Source: Planctomycetota bacterium | GTDB taxonomy: Bacteria > Planctomycetota > UBA1135 > GCA-002686595 | DNA: 62,447 nucleotides | Direction of reading: 5' to 3' | Assembly: GCA_016872795.1 (NCBI GenBank) | Contig: VGYZ01000011.1 | Span: 1 to 62,447 of the forward strand | Shown: in pieces, positions 37,465-46,385 of the stretch | Layout of the letters: each line of letters starts with the position of its first letter | How positions within the stretch are numbered: position 1 is the stretch's first letter | The notes under the pieces: model-generated | The model's input: only the letters and a program-made list of their open reading frames with translations | Told to the model about the DNA's origin: nothing | Databases searched by the model: none | Position numbers and translations under genes: made by a program

Positions 37465-39069
37465 ATGTCTAGACGACTCTGGCCGACGCGACACCCGCAG
37501 GTAGAACCGAAGGCGAGCGGCATGCGGCTGCCAACGATGGCGGGAAGCGTGCGCGAGGACGCTCCCGCCGCGCTGGTCGTGTTTCTGGTCGCCCTGCCGC
37601 TGTGCCTCGGCATTGCGCTGGCCTCCGGCGCGCCCCTCTTCTCGGGCGTCATCTCCGGCATCGTCGGCGGCATCGTCATCGGCATCCTGAGCGGCTCGCA
37701 GTTGATGGTGAGCGGGCCGGCCGCGGGCCTGACGGCAATCGTGGTGAGCGCGATCGGGACGCTCGGCTCCTATCCGGCGTTTCTGATGGCCGTCGTGCTC
37801 TCAGGCGGCGTGCAGATCGTGCTCGGAGCCCTGCGCGCGGGCGTGATCAGCTACTACTTCCCCTCGTCGGTGATCCGCGGAATGCTCGCGGCAATCGGCC
37901 TGATCCTGATCCTCAAGCAGCTGCCCCACGCGGTCGGCTGGGACCACGACTTCGAAGGCGACGAGTCCTTCGTGCAGCCGGACGGTGACACGACCTTCAC
38001 GGCCATCGACCACGCGCTGCACGCGATCGAGCCGGGCGCGCTCCTGATCGCAGCGGTATCGCTCGCGCTGCTCACCGTGTGGGACAAGACAGTCCTGAAG
38101 CGTCTGAAGCTCCTGCCGGGGCCGCTCGTGGCAGTGCTCGCCGGCGTCGGCATCAACGCCGCACTGCAGCAATCGGGCTCGAATTGGACCCTGCTCGCCG
38201 AGCACCTCGTGCAGCTGCCGGTCGCAAGCAGCGCGGGCGAGTTCTTCTCCTTCTTGTCCCTGCCAGACTTCTCGGCGTCGCTGCGGGCGGACACTTGGCG
38301 CGTGGCCGTGACGCTCGGCGTCGTGGCGAGCCTCGAGACGCTGCTCAGCCTCGAAGCGACCGACCGCATGGACACGCACAAGCGCGTGTCTCCGCCCAAT
38401 CGCGAGCTGTTCGCGCAGGGCGTCGGCAACGCGCTGTCTGGCCTGATCGGTGGCTTGCCGATGACGGGCGTGATCGTGCGCAGCGCCGCCAACATCGACG
38501 CCGGAGGGAAGACCAAACTTGCCGCGATCCTGCACGGCGTGCTGCTGCTCGTCGCCGTCGTCACGATCCCCGCGCTGCTGAACTCGATCCCGCTCGCCTC
38601 GCTCGCGGCGGTCCTGCTGTACACAGGCTTCAAGCTCGCGCACCCGCGCATCTTCCGCGCGATGTGGGGCCAAGGCTGGAAGCAGAGCCTGCCCTTCGCG
38701 GCGACGATCGTCGCGATCCTCCTCACCGACCTGCTCGTCGGCATCACGCTCGGCCTCGCCATGGCCTTCGCCTTCATCCTCCTCGACGAGGTGCGTTTCG
38801 AGTGCTTCACCGTGACGAGCCCGCCCGGCGCCGTGCTCAAGCGCGTGCAGCTTCAGGAGCAGGTCTCGTTCCTCAACAAGGCCTCGCTGGCCAAGCTGCT
38901 CGCGAGCCTCGAGCCCGGCGATCGCCTCGAGATCAACGGCTCTAGCTGCCGCGTGATCCACCGCGACGTGCTCGAGCAAATGGCCGACTTCCAGCGACAG
39001 GCGCTTGAGCGCGGCATCGATCTACGCCTCGTCGGCATCGACTTGCCGACTCCGCCACTCGGTCACTGA
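37465..39069 (+). CDS. SulP family anion transporter, probable bicarbonate uptake
   Basis: 534 aa; an alternative ATG at 37522 (MRLPTMAG) would remove a 19-residue non-conserved N-terminus. About 10-12 membrane helices, starting with EDAPAALVVFLVALPLCLGI (the SulP entry helix PAxxVxxxALPxxLGxAxA). It contains NALSGLIGGLPMTGVIVRSA, the substrate-site region. The C-terminus is a shortened STAS-like domain (VSFLNKASLAKLLASLEPGD). SulP proteins move sulfate, bicarbonate or dicarboxylates. Here a beta-carbonic anhydrase gene begins 17 nt downstream, which points to bicarbonate or CO2 handling, as in known SulP-carbonic anhydrase pairs. Confidence 0.88.
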   Translation: MSRRLWPTRHPQVEPKASGMRLPTMAGSVREDAPAALVVFLVALPLCLGIALASGAPLFSGVISGIVGGIVIGILSGSQLMVSGPAAGLTAIVVSAIGTLGSYPAFLMAVVLSGGVQIVLGALRAGVISYYFPSSVIRGMLAAIGLILILKQLPHAVGWDHDFEGDESFVQPDGDTTFTAIDHALHAIEPGALLIAAVSLALLTVWDKTVLKRLKLLPGPLVAVLAGVGINAALQQSGSNWTLLAEHLVQLPVASSAGEFFSFLSLPDFSASLRADTWRVAVTLGVVASLETLLSLEATDRMDTHKRVSPPNRELFAQGVGNALSGLIGGLPMTGVIVRSAANIDAGGKTKLAAILHGVLLLVAVVTIPALLNSIPLASLAAVLLYTGFKLAHPRIFRAMWGQGWKQSLPFAATIVAILLTDLLVGITLGLAMAFAFILLDEVRFECFTVTSPPGAVLKRVQLQEQVSFLNKASLAKLLASLEPGDRLEINGSSCRVIHRDVLEQMADFQRQALERGIDLRLVGIDLPTPPLGH

Positions 39070-39086
39070 CCTGCTCGGACACCGCC

Positions 39087-39734
39087 ATGGAGTACATCCG
39101 TCGACTCTTTGCTCAGAATCGCGACATCGTCGCCGACATCTGCAAGCACGACCCCGAGTTCTTCGCGAAGCGCGCGAACAAGCAGGAACCACACTTCCTG
39201 TTCATCGGCTGCGCCGACAGCCGCGTACCGATCGAGACCCTGACCGGGGTCGCGCCGGGCGAGATGTTCGTCCACCGCAACATCGCCAACCAGGTGCGGA
39301 GCGTCGATCTCAACTTGCTGTCCGTGCTGCAGTACGCGGTCGAGGTGCTCGATGTGGAGCATGTGATCGTCTGCGGGCACTACGGCTGCGGCGGCGTCAA
39401 AGCGGCCATGGGCGACCAAAGCTACGGCCTCGTCGACCACTGGCTGGCGGGCATCCGCGACACATGCGCTCGCCACGAGATGGAGCTGGCGCGCCTCGGC
39501 GACGACAAGCGCCGCTTCGAGCGCATGGTCGATCTCAATGTGCTGCGACAAGTCCACAATCTCACGCGCACGCCGATCGTGCAGAGCGCGTGGAAGCGCG
39601 GCAGGCGCCCGATGCTCCACGGTATCGTCTACGACATTCACGACGGCCTGCTGAAGGAACTCGTGATGCAAGTCGACGGCAACGACCGCGCCCGCGAACT
39701 GCTCACGACGCAACGCGACTCGGTTGGCGGCTAG
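39087..39734 (+). CDS. beta-class carbonic anhydrase
   Basis: 215 aa. Interconverts CO2 and bicarbonate. Zinc ligands and catalytic dyad are clear: Cys42, Asp44 and Arg46 in FIGCADSRVP, and His98 and Cys101 in VIVCGHYGCGGVKAAM. The length and the GMFVHRNIANQV-like EMFVHRNIANQV are typical. No signal peptide, so it acts in the cytoplasm. It follows the SulP gene by 17 nt and should be co-transcribed, converting imported bicarbonate or trapping CO2 for carboxylases. Confidence 0.95.
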   Translation: MEYIRRLFAQNRDIVADICKHDPEFFAKRANKQEPHFLFIGCADSRVPIETLTGVAPGEMFVHRNIANQVRSVDLNLLSVLQYAVEVLDVEHVIVCGHYGCGGVKAAMGDQSYGLVDHWLAGIRDTCARHEMELARLGDDKRRFERMVDLNVLRQVHNLTRTPIVQSAWKRGRRPMLHGIVYDIHDGLLKELVMQVDGNDRARELLTTQRDSVGG

Positions 39735-40022
39735 CGGGTGGGGAGGGGAGCCCTCGGTTCTCCCTCGGCAGGCCCCCAGGAAGCGCCGGGCCCTAGAGAT
39801 GGCCCGCTCAAGGCCAGATCAAGAAGCAGGCCTACCGAGGCCTTTTCTTCACATTCGAGGCCCGAGTCTGTCCAGTCTTGAGGTCAACAACGCCATTTCT
39901 TGGCCGAATCCTGACTTTGTAGGGGCTGCTTTCACGTGGCTTTACAAAGAGCCCTGATGTTCGTGCTCCCGCCGCCGCCCGGCCCCTGACTCCCCGGCGC
40001 GGACCCACCGGCAGCTCACGCC

Positions 40023-41396
40023 ATGTCCCACCGCACATTCACCTTCGCGCTCTGCCTCTCCCCCGTCGCACTCTCCGCCGCTGCTCGGGCCCAGTCCGCA
40101 GCGCCCGTCGAGGCCAACACCCCGACGGCCGGCTCCTTCGAGGCCTCGGTCAGCGCCCTCAAGCAGGACTTCGAGGCGCGCTTGGCGGCGCTCGAGGCGC
40201 AGGTGGCCGAGCAGAAGACTGCCCGCGAGGCCGCCGAGAAGGCCGCCAAGTCGAAGTGGTACGAGAAGATCAGCCTGCGGGGCTACACCCAGTTCCGCAC
40301 CACCTCGCTCTTCAACGAGGACCTGACCCCGGACCTCGTCGTGCCGGCGGACCCCTCGGTGAGCGAGAAGGAGACCTTCATCATCCGCCGGGGCCGGTTC
40401 ATCTTCTCCGGCGATGTCAGCGAGCATGTGTTCCTCTACGCGCAGTTCGACGCCTTCGGCTCGGTCGGAGGCTCGGGTGACAAGGGCCTGCAGACGCGCG
40501 ACCTGTACGCGGACATCGCGCTCGACGCGGACAAGGAGTACCGCTTCCGCGTCGGCCAGTCGAAGGTGCCCTACGGCTTCGTCAACCTGCAATCGAGCCA
40601 GAACCGCGCGCCCATGGAGCGCCCCGACGCGCTCAACTCCGCGGTCGAGGGCGAGCGCGACATCGGCGTGTTCTTCTACTGGGCACCCAAGGAGATCCGA
40701 GCGCTGTTCCGCGACCTCGTGCGCAAGGGCCTGAAGGGCTCGGGCGACTACGGCGTGCTCGGCTTCGGCGCCTACTCCGGCCAGGGACTGAACCGCTCGG
40801 ACCAGAATGGCGAGTTCCACTGGATCGGCCGAGCGTCCTACCCGATCCGGTTCGACAACGGACAGATCCTCGAGCTCGGCGCACAGGCCTACACGGGCGA
40901 CTTCGTGGTCAGCACGCAACAGCTGGGCTCCGGCGCTGGCGCCGTGACCCCGACCGCCAAGGCCGACGGCCTCGACGACGAGCGCGTGGCCCTCTCCGCG
41001 ACGCTCTATCCCCAGCCATTCGGCTTCGAGGCCGAGTGGACCTGGGGCGAGGGGCCGGAGCTCAACAGCGCGCTCACGGCGGTCGAGGTCGGGTCGCTCG
41101 AAGGCGGCTACCTGCAGGTCAACGCGCTGATCGAGACCTCGAAGGGCCCGCTGTTCCCGTTCGTGCGCTGGAACTACTTCGACGGCGCGCGCAAGTTCCG
41201 AGCGAACGCGCCCTCGGACGAGGTCAACGAGCTCGACTTCGGCATCGAGTGGGCGCCGTGGCCGGAGCTCGAGCTCACCGTGATGTACACCCACACCTTC
41301 GAGCGCACGAACACCACCGACACCTCGGGCCCCGCCTTCTACGAGCGCACCGAGGACGCCAACCGGCTCGCCTTCCAGCTGCAATGGAACTACTGA
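40023..41396 (+). CDS. outer-membrane porin, phosphate-selective O/P type
   Basis: 457 aa. Signal peptide of about 24 residues ending in AAARAQS, then a periplasmic coiled coil (EASVSALKQDFEARLAALEA and VAEQKTAREAAEKAAKSKWY). A long beta-barrel with alternating hydrophobic/aromatic strands follows: ISLRGYTQFR, FIIRRGRFIFSGDVSEHVFL, YRFRVGQSKVPYGFVNLQSS and a terminal strand LAFQLQWNY with the aromatic end typical of outer-membrane proteins. The GQ.K.PFG motif is characteristic of OprO/OprP porins, which pass phosphate or polyphosphate in characterised cases. The real substrate here is unknown. Confidence 0.85.
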   Translation: MSHRTFTFALCLSPVALSAAARAQSAAPVEANTPTAGSFEASVSALKQDFEARLAALEAQVAEQKTAREAAEKAAKSKWYEKISLRGYTQFRTTSLFNEDLTPDLVVPADPSVSEKETFIIRRGRFIFSGDVSEHVFLYAQFDAFGSVGGSGDKGLQTRDLYADIALDADKEYRFRVGQSKVPYGFVNLQSSQNRAPMERPDALNSAVEGERDIGVFFYWAPKEIRALFRDLVRKGLKGSGDYGVLGFGAYSGQGLNRSDQNGEFHWIGRASYPIRFDNGQILELGAQAYTGDFVVSTQQLGSGAGAVTPTAKADGLDDERVALSATLYPQPFGFEAEWTWGEGPELNSALTAVEVGSLEGGYLQVNALIETSKGPLFPFVRWNYFDGARKFRANAPSDEVNELDFGIEWAPWPELELTVMYTHTFERTNTTDTSGPAFYERTEDANRLAFQLQWNY

Positions 41397-41810
41397 GAGC
41401 GCGCGCTCCGGCGCGAGTCCGGCACGACGCTCGCCGGCCTGCGATGGCCCGCGAACGCCAGCGCGCCGCGACGGCATGGGCCCACGCGGGGGGGGCGCTG
41501 GGTCGCGGCCCGAGCGTGGTCGCGCCAAGGGGCTCCTTGGACGGGCACGGCGCGCGTCCGCTCTGGATCTCGGGCTGCGCACTTGCGCTCATTGCGACGA
41601 ACGCGCCTGCACGGCTAGATGGCGGCACGCACGGCTGGACCCGTGATCCTCGAGATTGCGGTCGTTAAAGCTGCGCGAGCCAGCGGCGATCGGCCCGCTC
41701 CCTCCGGCCGCTGGCGCTGGAACACAAGCTGCGCATGCGCATCCGACAGGCGGCCCGCAGTCGCCGCCTGTCCGAACAGCGCCCACCACCATCACACCCA
41801 ACGACACCCG
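41397..41810. other. 414 bp intergenic region
   Basis: Lies between the two outer-membrane protein genes, which are on the same strand. I found no gene, clear hairpin or promoter. The length suggests a separate promoter for the second gene. Confidence 0.35.
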
Positions 41811-43235
41811 ATGAGGCACCTCGCAGGCTCCCTCTCGCTCCTCGCCCTTGCCTCGGCCGCCTTCGGGCAGGCCCAGCCGATGCCGTCCACGCCGGAGCTG
41901 CCGGGCTACAAGCTGCTGCGACAGGACGAGGACTGGTCGAAGTTCGTCGAGACACCGGGCGGGGATTTCTTCGACCCGCTGAAGCATGTGAAGCTCGGCG
42001 ACGCGAGCTGGCTCTCCATGGGTGGCCGCATCGAGGCACGCACGGAGAGCTGGGACGGGTTCGGTTTCGGGGGAACCGCGCCGACGGGTGCGAGCCGCCC
42101 GAACAGCGATGTGTTCACGCTCTCGCGCATGCTGCTGCACGCAGACCTGCAGGTGGGCGAGCACCTGCGCGCCTACATCGAGGGCCTGAGCGCGCAGTGC
42201 ACCGATCGCGACCTGCAGGGCGGCCGGCGCCCCACGGACATGGACACGCTCGCGGCGCAGCAGGCGTGGTTCGACCTCAAGACGACGGTCGGTGACGACC
42301 AGCTCCGCCTGCGCACCGGGCGCCAGAGCTTCGGCTTCGGCAACCAGCGCCTGGTGAGCTCGCTGCCGTGGGCCAACACGCTGAACCGCTGGGACGGCTT
42401 CACGGCGCTGTGGAACCACGGCGGCTGGGCGGTCAACGGCCTGCTGACATGGTATGTGCCCGTCGACAAGACCGAGCCGAATGAGCGCGACGACGACCGC
42501 TCGCTGTACGGCGTCTACGCCACGCGCGCGCCGCAGCCCGGCGGCACGGGCCTCGACCTGTATGTGCTCGGCGACACGCGCGCGAATGTCGCCATCAACG
42601 GCACGCCCGCGGGCGACGAGCGCCGCCACACGATCGGCGGCCGCAGCTGGGGCACCTTCGCGGAGCGCGGCGACTGGGAAGTCGAGGGCGGCTGGCAGGT
42701 GGGCGAGATCGGTGACGCGAGCGTGAACGCGTGGTTCCTCACCGGCGTCGCGGGCTGGAAGCTCGACACCGAGTCGCTCTCGCCGCGCATCTTCGGCGGC
42801 TTCGACCTCGCCAGCGGCGACCGCCAGCCGGGCGGCGATGTGCAGACCTTCCACCAGCTCTATCCGCTCGGCCACCTCTACCTCGGCTATGCCGACACGG
42901 TCTCGCGCCAGAACATCGCGGCCGCGCACCTCGGCACGAGCATCAAGCCCGGCCCCGCGACCACCATCTCGCTCACGCTGCACACGCTCAACCTGATGAG
43001 CGACCAAGACGCGATCTACCAGCTGAACGGCAGCGTCTCGCGCGACATGCCCGCCGGCGGCTTCGACTCCACGCACATCGGCGAGGAACTCGACCTGCTC
43101 GTGCAACACCGCCTCTACCGCCACCTCGATCTCTACGGCGGCTACAGCCATGTCTTCACCGGCGCCGCCGTCGCGGAGACCGGCGCGGCCGACGACATCG
43201 ACTTCCTGTTCCTCGGGATGATCTTCACCTTCTGA
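41811..43235 (+). CDS. alginate export family outer-membrane protein
   Basis: 474 aa. Signal peptide MRHLAGSLSLLALASAAFGQ. The rest is a beta-barrel of about 18 strands with LSMGGRIEARTESWDGFGFG, DDQLRLRTGRQSFGFGNQRL, NRWDGFTALW, FGGFDLASGD and FHQLYPLGHLYLGYAD, which belong to the alginate-export (AlgE-like) domain family. The last strand ends with FLGMIFTF, an aromatic outer-membrane insertion signal. Most members of this family in non-pseudomonads are not known to export alginate and may be general uptake channels. A strong hairpin follows the stop. Confidence 0.82.
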   Translation: MRHLAGSLSLLALASAAFGQAQPMPSTPELPGYKLLRQDEDWSKFVETPGGDFFDPLKHVKLGDASWLSMGGRIEARTESWDGFGFGGTAPTGASRPNSDVFTLSRMLLHADLQVGEHLRAYIEGLSAQCTDRDLQGGRRPTDMDTLAAQQAWFDLKTTVGDDQLRLRTGRQSFGFGNQRLVSSLPWANTLNRWDGFTALWNHGGWAVNGLLTWYVPVDKTEPNERDDDRSLYGVYATRAPQPGGTGLDLYVLGDTRANVAINGTPAGDERRHTIGGRSWGTFAERGDWEVEGGWQVGEIGDASVNAWFLTGVAGWKLDTESLSPRIFGGFDLASGDRQPGGDVQTFHQLYPLGHLYLGYADTVSRQNIAAAHLGTSIKPGPATTISLTLHTLNLMSDQDAIYQLNGSVSRDMPAGGFDSTHIGEELDLLVQHRLYRHLDLYGGYSHVFTGAAVAETGAADDIDFLFLGMIFTF

Positions 43236-43248
43236 GTCTTGAGAGAAG

Positions 43249-43287
43249 ACGCGCCCTGCGCCCGGCGATCTCAGGCACAGGGCGCGT
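43249..43287 (+). terminator. hairpin terminator after the alginate-export-type gene
   Basis: A perfect 10-bp inverted repeat (ACGCGCCCTG, 43249-43258; CAGGGCGCGT, 43278-43287) begins 13 nt after the stop codon at 43235 and is followed by TTCC. It separates this gene from the sulfur-relay operon. Confidence 0.65.
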
Positions 43288-43362
43288 TCCCATGTCCAGG
43301 CATCGCTCCCAAGCGGCGAGCAGCCTGCGTGTGATCCGGCCGAGTTGCTAATCTCTTCCGCC

Positions 43363-43602
43363 ATGCAACGCGGTCAGGAGCACCACGCCGATGACCACTG
43401 GGACGCCGGCGAGATGGGCTGCGGTGAGCTCGTGATCGAGCTGCGCACGCGCCTGCGCGCGCTCGCGCCGCGGCAGGTGCTGCGGCTCGTGGCGCTCGAT
43501 CCCGGCGCGCGCGAGGACATTCCCGCTTGGTGCGGCATGACGGGCCACGCGCTCGTCCACGCCGCGCATCCCGTCTACCACATTCGACGCAAGGAGAACT
43601 GA
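43363..43602 (+). CDS. TusA-like sulfur carrier protein
   Basis: 79 aa. TusA-fold protein with a conserved Cys20 in WDAGEMGCGELVIELRTRL and a C-terminal EDIPAWCGMTGHALVHAA. In classical TusA the Cys lies in a CPxP motif; here it is CGE, a variant that recurs in the fusion protein two genes down. TusA proteins pass persulfide sulfur to partners (family knowledge). The ATG at 43363 starts the operon, and DsrE follows after 1 nt. Likely a cytoplasmic sulfur donor for the next two genes. Confidence 0.82.
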   Translation: MQRGQEHHADDHWDAGEMGCGELVIELRTRLRALAPRQVLRLVALDPGAREDIPAWCGMTGHALVHAAHPVYHIRRKEN

Positions 43603-43603
43603 C

Positions 43604-43963
43604 ATGGGCCGTTTCTGCGTTTCGCTCACTTCCGCCAAGGACAACCGCGACAAGGCCACGGTCGCGTTCGTGGTCGCCAATGCCGCCGCCGGTTCCGAGC
43701 AGGAGACGATGGTGTTCCTCTCGACCGAGGCGGTGCGCCTCGCGGTGCCGGGCTACGCCGACGACATCCGCGAGGACGGCTTCGCGCCGCTCGCGGAGCT
43801 GATGGCGAAGTTCGCGGCGGCAGGCGGCAAGATCTACGTCTGCTCGCCGTGCTTCAAGAAGCGCGGCCTCGACGAGACCAAGCTCATCGCGGGCGCGACG
43901 ATCGTCGGCGGCGCCAAGCTGGTCGAGTTCCTCGCCGGCGGCTCGCCCTGCGTCTCGTACTGA
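43604..43963 (+). CDS. DsrE/DsrF-like sulfur-relay protein
   Basis: 119 aa. Alpha/beta DsrE fold: FCVSLTSAKDNRDKATVAFV, MVFLSTEAVRLAVPGYADDI and AAAGGKIYVCSPCFKKRGLD, with Cys residues in VCSPCFKKR at the usual active position. DsrE proteins accept and donate persulfide together with TusA. It sits 1 nt after the TusA-like gene and 10 nt before the TusA-MetE fusion gene, so the three are certainly one operon. The conserved Cys pair suggests redox or persulfide chemistry. Confidence 0.88.
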   Translation: MGRFCVSLTSAKDNRDKATVAFVVANAAAGSEQETMVFLSTEAVRLAVPGYADDIREDGFAPLAELMAKFAAAGGKIYVCSPCFKKRGLDETKLIAGATIVGGAKLVEFLAGGSPCVSY

Positions 43964-43973
43964 GAGCGTCCGC

Positions 43974-45497
43974 GTGGGCAGGCATCCGTACGCGCCCAAG
44001 ACGAGCTTCGACGGCGGCGATCTCGACTGCGGCAACGGGCTCCTGCTGCTCATCCGCAAGCACATCGACCCGCTCGAGGCGGGCGAGCTGCTCGAGATCC
44101 GCTCGACGGAAATCTCGGTTCCGGAGGACCTGCCCGCGTGGTGCCGCCTGACGAGCAACGAGCTCGTCAGCCATGTGAAGTCCGGGCGCGAGCACAGCTT
44201 CCTCGTGTCCAAGGGCAAGTTCGATCCCGCGCGCGCCAAGCCTGCGAGCGAGGCGCGCGCGATGCCGCTGCGCCAGAGCGTCGTCGCGGTGACGATCCCG
44301 GCTTCGCTGCCCGCGCCATCGCCCGCTCCGTCGATCGCGCCGTTGTCGGCAATGGGCGTCGGCAGTTGGCCGCGCCCGGCGTGGCTGCTCGACGCGCTGC
44401 ACCGCCATCTCGAAGGGCGGCTCGACGACGCACAGTTCGAGGCCGCGGCCGACGATGCGGTGCGCCTGTGTGTCGATGCGCAGCTGCGCGCGGGCGTCGA
44501 CGTGCTCACCGACGGCGAGCAGCGCCGCGACAACTACGCGAGCTTCGTCGGCGGCATCCTCGACAACTGCCAGCTGATTCCGATCACGGACCTGCTGCCC
44601 TACATCGAGCATCCCGAGGAGTTCGAGCGCGAGCTGCGCGCTCTCGACGTGCCCGCGGGCAAGGTGCGCCATCCGGCCGTGTTCGGCCCGCTCGGCCGCT
44701 CGCGCCCCATCGCTCTGCGCGAGGCACGCTTCCTGCGCGAGCTCTCCGGCAAGCCGCGCAAGGTCGCTCTGCCGGGCCCCTACCTCCTCACACGCACGAT
44801 GTGGATGGAGTGCATCTCCGATCGCGCCTACGCGAACCGCGAGGACCTCGCGCGCGACATCGTGCGCGTGCTGCGCGAGGAGCTTGCGGACCTGTTCGCC
44901 GATGGCGTCTCGCTCGTGCAGTTCGACGAGCCCGTGCTGAGCGAAGTGGTCTACGGCCACGCACGCGAGCGACGCACATTCATGTGCGGAGCGCTCGGGG
45001 AGAAACTGGACACGCCCGCGGAGCTCGCCTTCGCCGAGCGCCTGCTCGCGGAGCTCACGGCCGGCTTCCCGCGCGAGCGGCTCGCCATGCATGTCTGCCG
45101 CGGCAACTGGTCGCCGGACGAGAGCGTCGCACTCCACGGCGACTACGGTCCGCTGCTGCCGCTCCTCGCTCGCGCTCCCGTGGGCACGCTGTTTCTCGAG
45201 CTCTGCACCCCGCGCGCGGGCGACGCGCGCCTGCTCGCGGAGCTCCCGCGCGACAAGCGCATCGGCATCGGCGTCGTGAACCAAAAGCGCGTCGAGGTCG
45301 AGAGCGCGGACGAGATCTGTGCTCGCATCGCGCCGCTCGTCGAGCTCCTCGGCCCCGAGCGCGTGCTGCTCAACCCCGACTGCGGCTTCGCCACCTTCGC
45401 GGACAACCCGCTCGCGTCCGCCGCGATCGCGAGGCGCAAGCTCGCTGCGATCGCCGACGCCGCACGCGCGCTTCGCACACGCTTCTTCGGGGCCTGA
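43974..45497 (+). CDS. fusion of a TusA-like domain to a MetE-type zinc methyltransferase domain
   Basis: 507 aa, GTG start. Residues 1-80 are a second TusA-like domain, with Cys19 in DGGDLDCGNGLLLLIRKH and DLPAWCRLTSNELVSHVK. A Pro/Ala-rich linker (about 95-125) leads to a C-terminal MetE catalytic barrel. That barrel has VLTDGEQRRDNYASFVGG, VSLVQFDEPVLSE and the full zinc/thiol site: His373 and Cys375 (AMHVCRGNW), Glu409 (LFLELCTP), Cys470 (LLNPDCGFAT). The N-terminal half of classical MetE is missing, as in core-MetE/MesB-type enzymes. Such domains transfer methyl groups to thiols such as homocysteine. Fusion to a sulfur carrier suggests that the thiol acceptor is made or presented on TusA. 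The exact reaction is unknown. Confidence 0.85.
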   Translation: MGRHPYAPKTSFDGGDLDCGNGLLLLIRKHIDPLEAGELLEIRSTEISVPEDLPAWCRLTSNELVSHVKSGREHSFLVSKGKFDPARAKPASEARAMPLRQSVVAVTIPASLPAPSPAPSIAPLSAMGVGSWPRPAWLLDALHRHLEGRLDDAQFEAAADDAVRLCVDAQLRAGVDVLTDGEQRRDNYASFVGGILDNCQLIPITDLLPYIEHPEEFERELRALDVPAGKVRHPAVFGPLGRSRPIALREARFLRELSGKPRKVALPGPYLLTRTMWMECISDRAYANREDLARDIVRVLREELADLFADGVSLVQFDEPVLSEVVYGHARERRTFMCGALGEKLDTPAELAFAERLLAELTAGFPRERLAMHVCRGNWSPDESVALHGDYGPLLPLLARAPVGTLFLELCTPRAGDARLLAELPRDKRIGIGVVNQKRVEVESADEICARIAPLVELLGPERVLLNPDCGFATFADNPLASAAIARRKLAAIADAARALRTRFFGA

Positions 45498-45509
45498 TCC
45501 GCGGAGCTC

Positions 45510-46385
45510 TCAGTAGCTCGACTTCGACTCGCCGCCCTTGACGATCGCCACCGAGGCGCTGGCGCCGATGCGCGTGGCGCCGGCCGCGATCATCTCCTGC
45601 GCGGTCTTCTGGTCGCGCACGCCGCCGGAGGCCTTGACGCCCATGCGCTCGCCGACCGTGCGGCGCATCAGCGCGATGTCCGCGGCCGTGGCGCCACCCT
45701 TGTTGAAGCCCGTCGAGGTCTTCACGAAGTCCGCACCCGCGCGCTTGGAGGCTTCGCACGCACGCACCTTCTCAGCGTCGGTGAGCAGGCATGTCTCGAG
45801 GATCACCTTCAGCCGGGCCTTGAGCTTGTGGCATGTCTCCGCGACCGCCGCGATGTCGCGCTCGACCGCCGCATCCGCACCGGACTTCAGCAAGCCTATG
45901 TTCATGACCATGTCGATCTCGCAGGCCCCGTCCTCGATCGCGCGGCGCGCTTCGTAGCACTTCACCTCGGTCGCGCTGGCGCCGAGCGGGAAGCCGATCA
46001 CCGAGCACACGAGCACGCCCGAGCCCGCGAGGATCTCGGCACAGCGCCGCACGTGCGCGCCGTTGACGCACACGCTCGCGAACTTGGTCTTCACGGCCTC
46101 GTCGCAGAGCTTGTCGAGCTCCGAGAGCGTCGCCTCGGGCTTGAGCAGCGTGTGGTCGATGTAGGCGGCGAGCGTGTCGAGCTCCGGCGCCTTGCAGCCG
46201 CAGTAACCGAGTCGGCACGCGCCCGCCGCGATCACTTCGCGCGCGCGATCGGGGCAGAACTCGACCTCGACGCCACCGCTGCCGTGCGGAAAGACCGACT
46301 CCGGCCCGTGTTCGACGATGCGACGACCGAGCTCGACGAGCAGCGCCTCGAGCTCCCCCGCTCCCATCTCCCGCGACAGCTTCAC
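45510..46385 (-). CDS. deoC: deoxyribose-phosphate aldolase
   Basis: Cleaves 2-deoxyribose 5-phosphate to acetaldehyde and glyceraldehyde 3-phosphate. 291 aa from a GTG at 46385 that overlaps the stop of rpiB. Key parts are [52 protein letters not shown] and the Schiff-base Lys in [19 protein letters not shown], with the second Lys in [10 protein letters not shown]. The first 65 or so residues (including [15 protein letters not shown]) form an N-terminal extension absent from the short E. coli enzyme. It is the last gene of the nucleoside catabolic operon and completes the pathway begun by DeoA/PNP and DeoB. Confidence 0.95.
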   Translation of the reverse strand: MKLSREMGAGELEALLVELGRRIVEHGPESVFPHGSGGVEVEFCPDRAREVIAAGACRLGYCGCKAPELDTLAAYIDHTLLKPEATLSELDKLCDEAVKTKFASVCVNGAHVRRCAEILAGSGVLVCSVIGFPLGASATEVKCYEARRAIEDGACEIDMVMNIGLLKSGADAAVERDIAAVAETCHKLKARLKVILETCLLTDAEKVRACEASKRAGADFVKTSTGFNKGGATAADIALMRRTVGERMGVKASGGVRDQKTAQEMIAAGATRIGASASVAIVKGGESKSSY

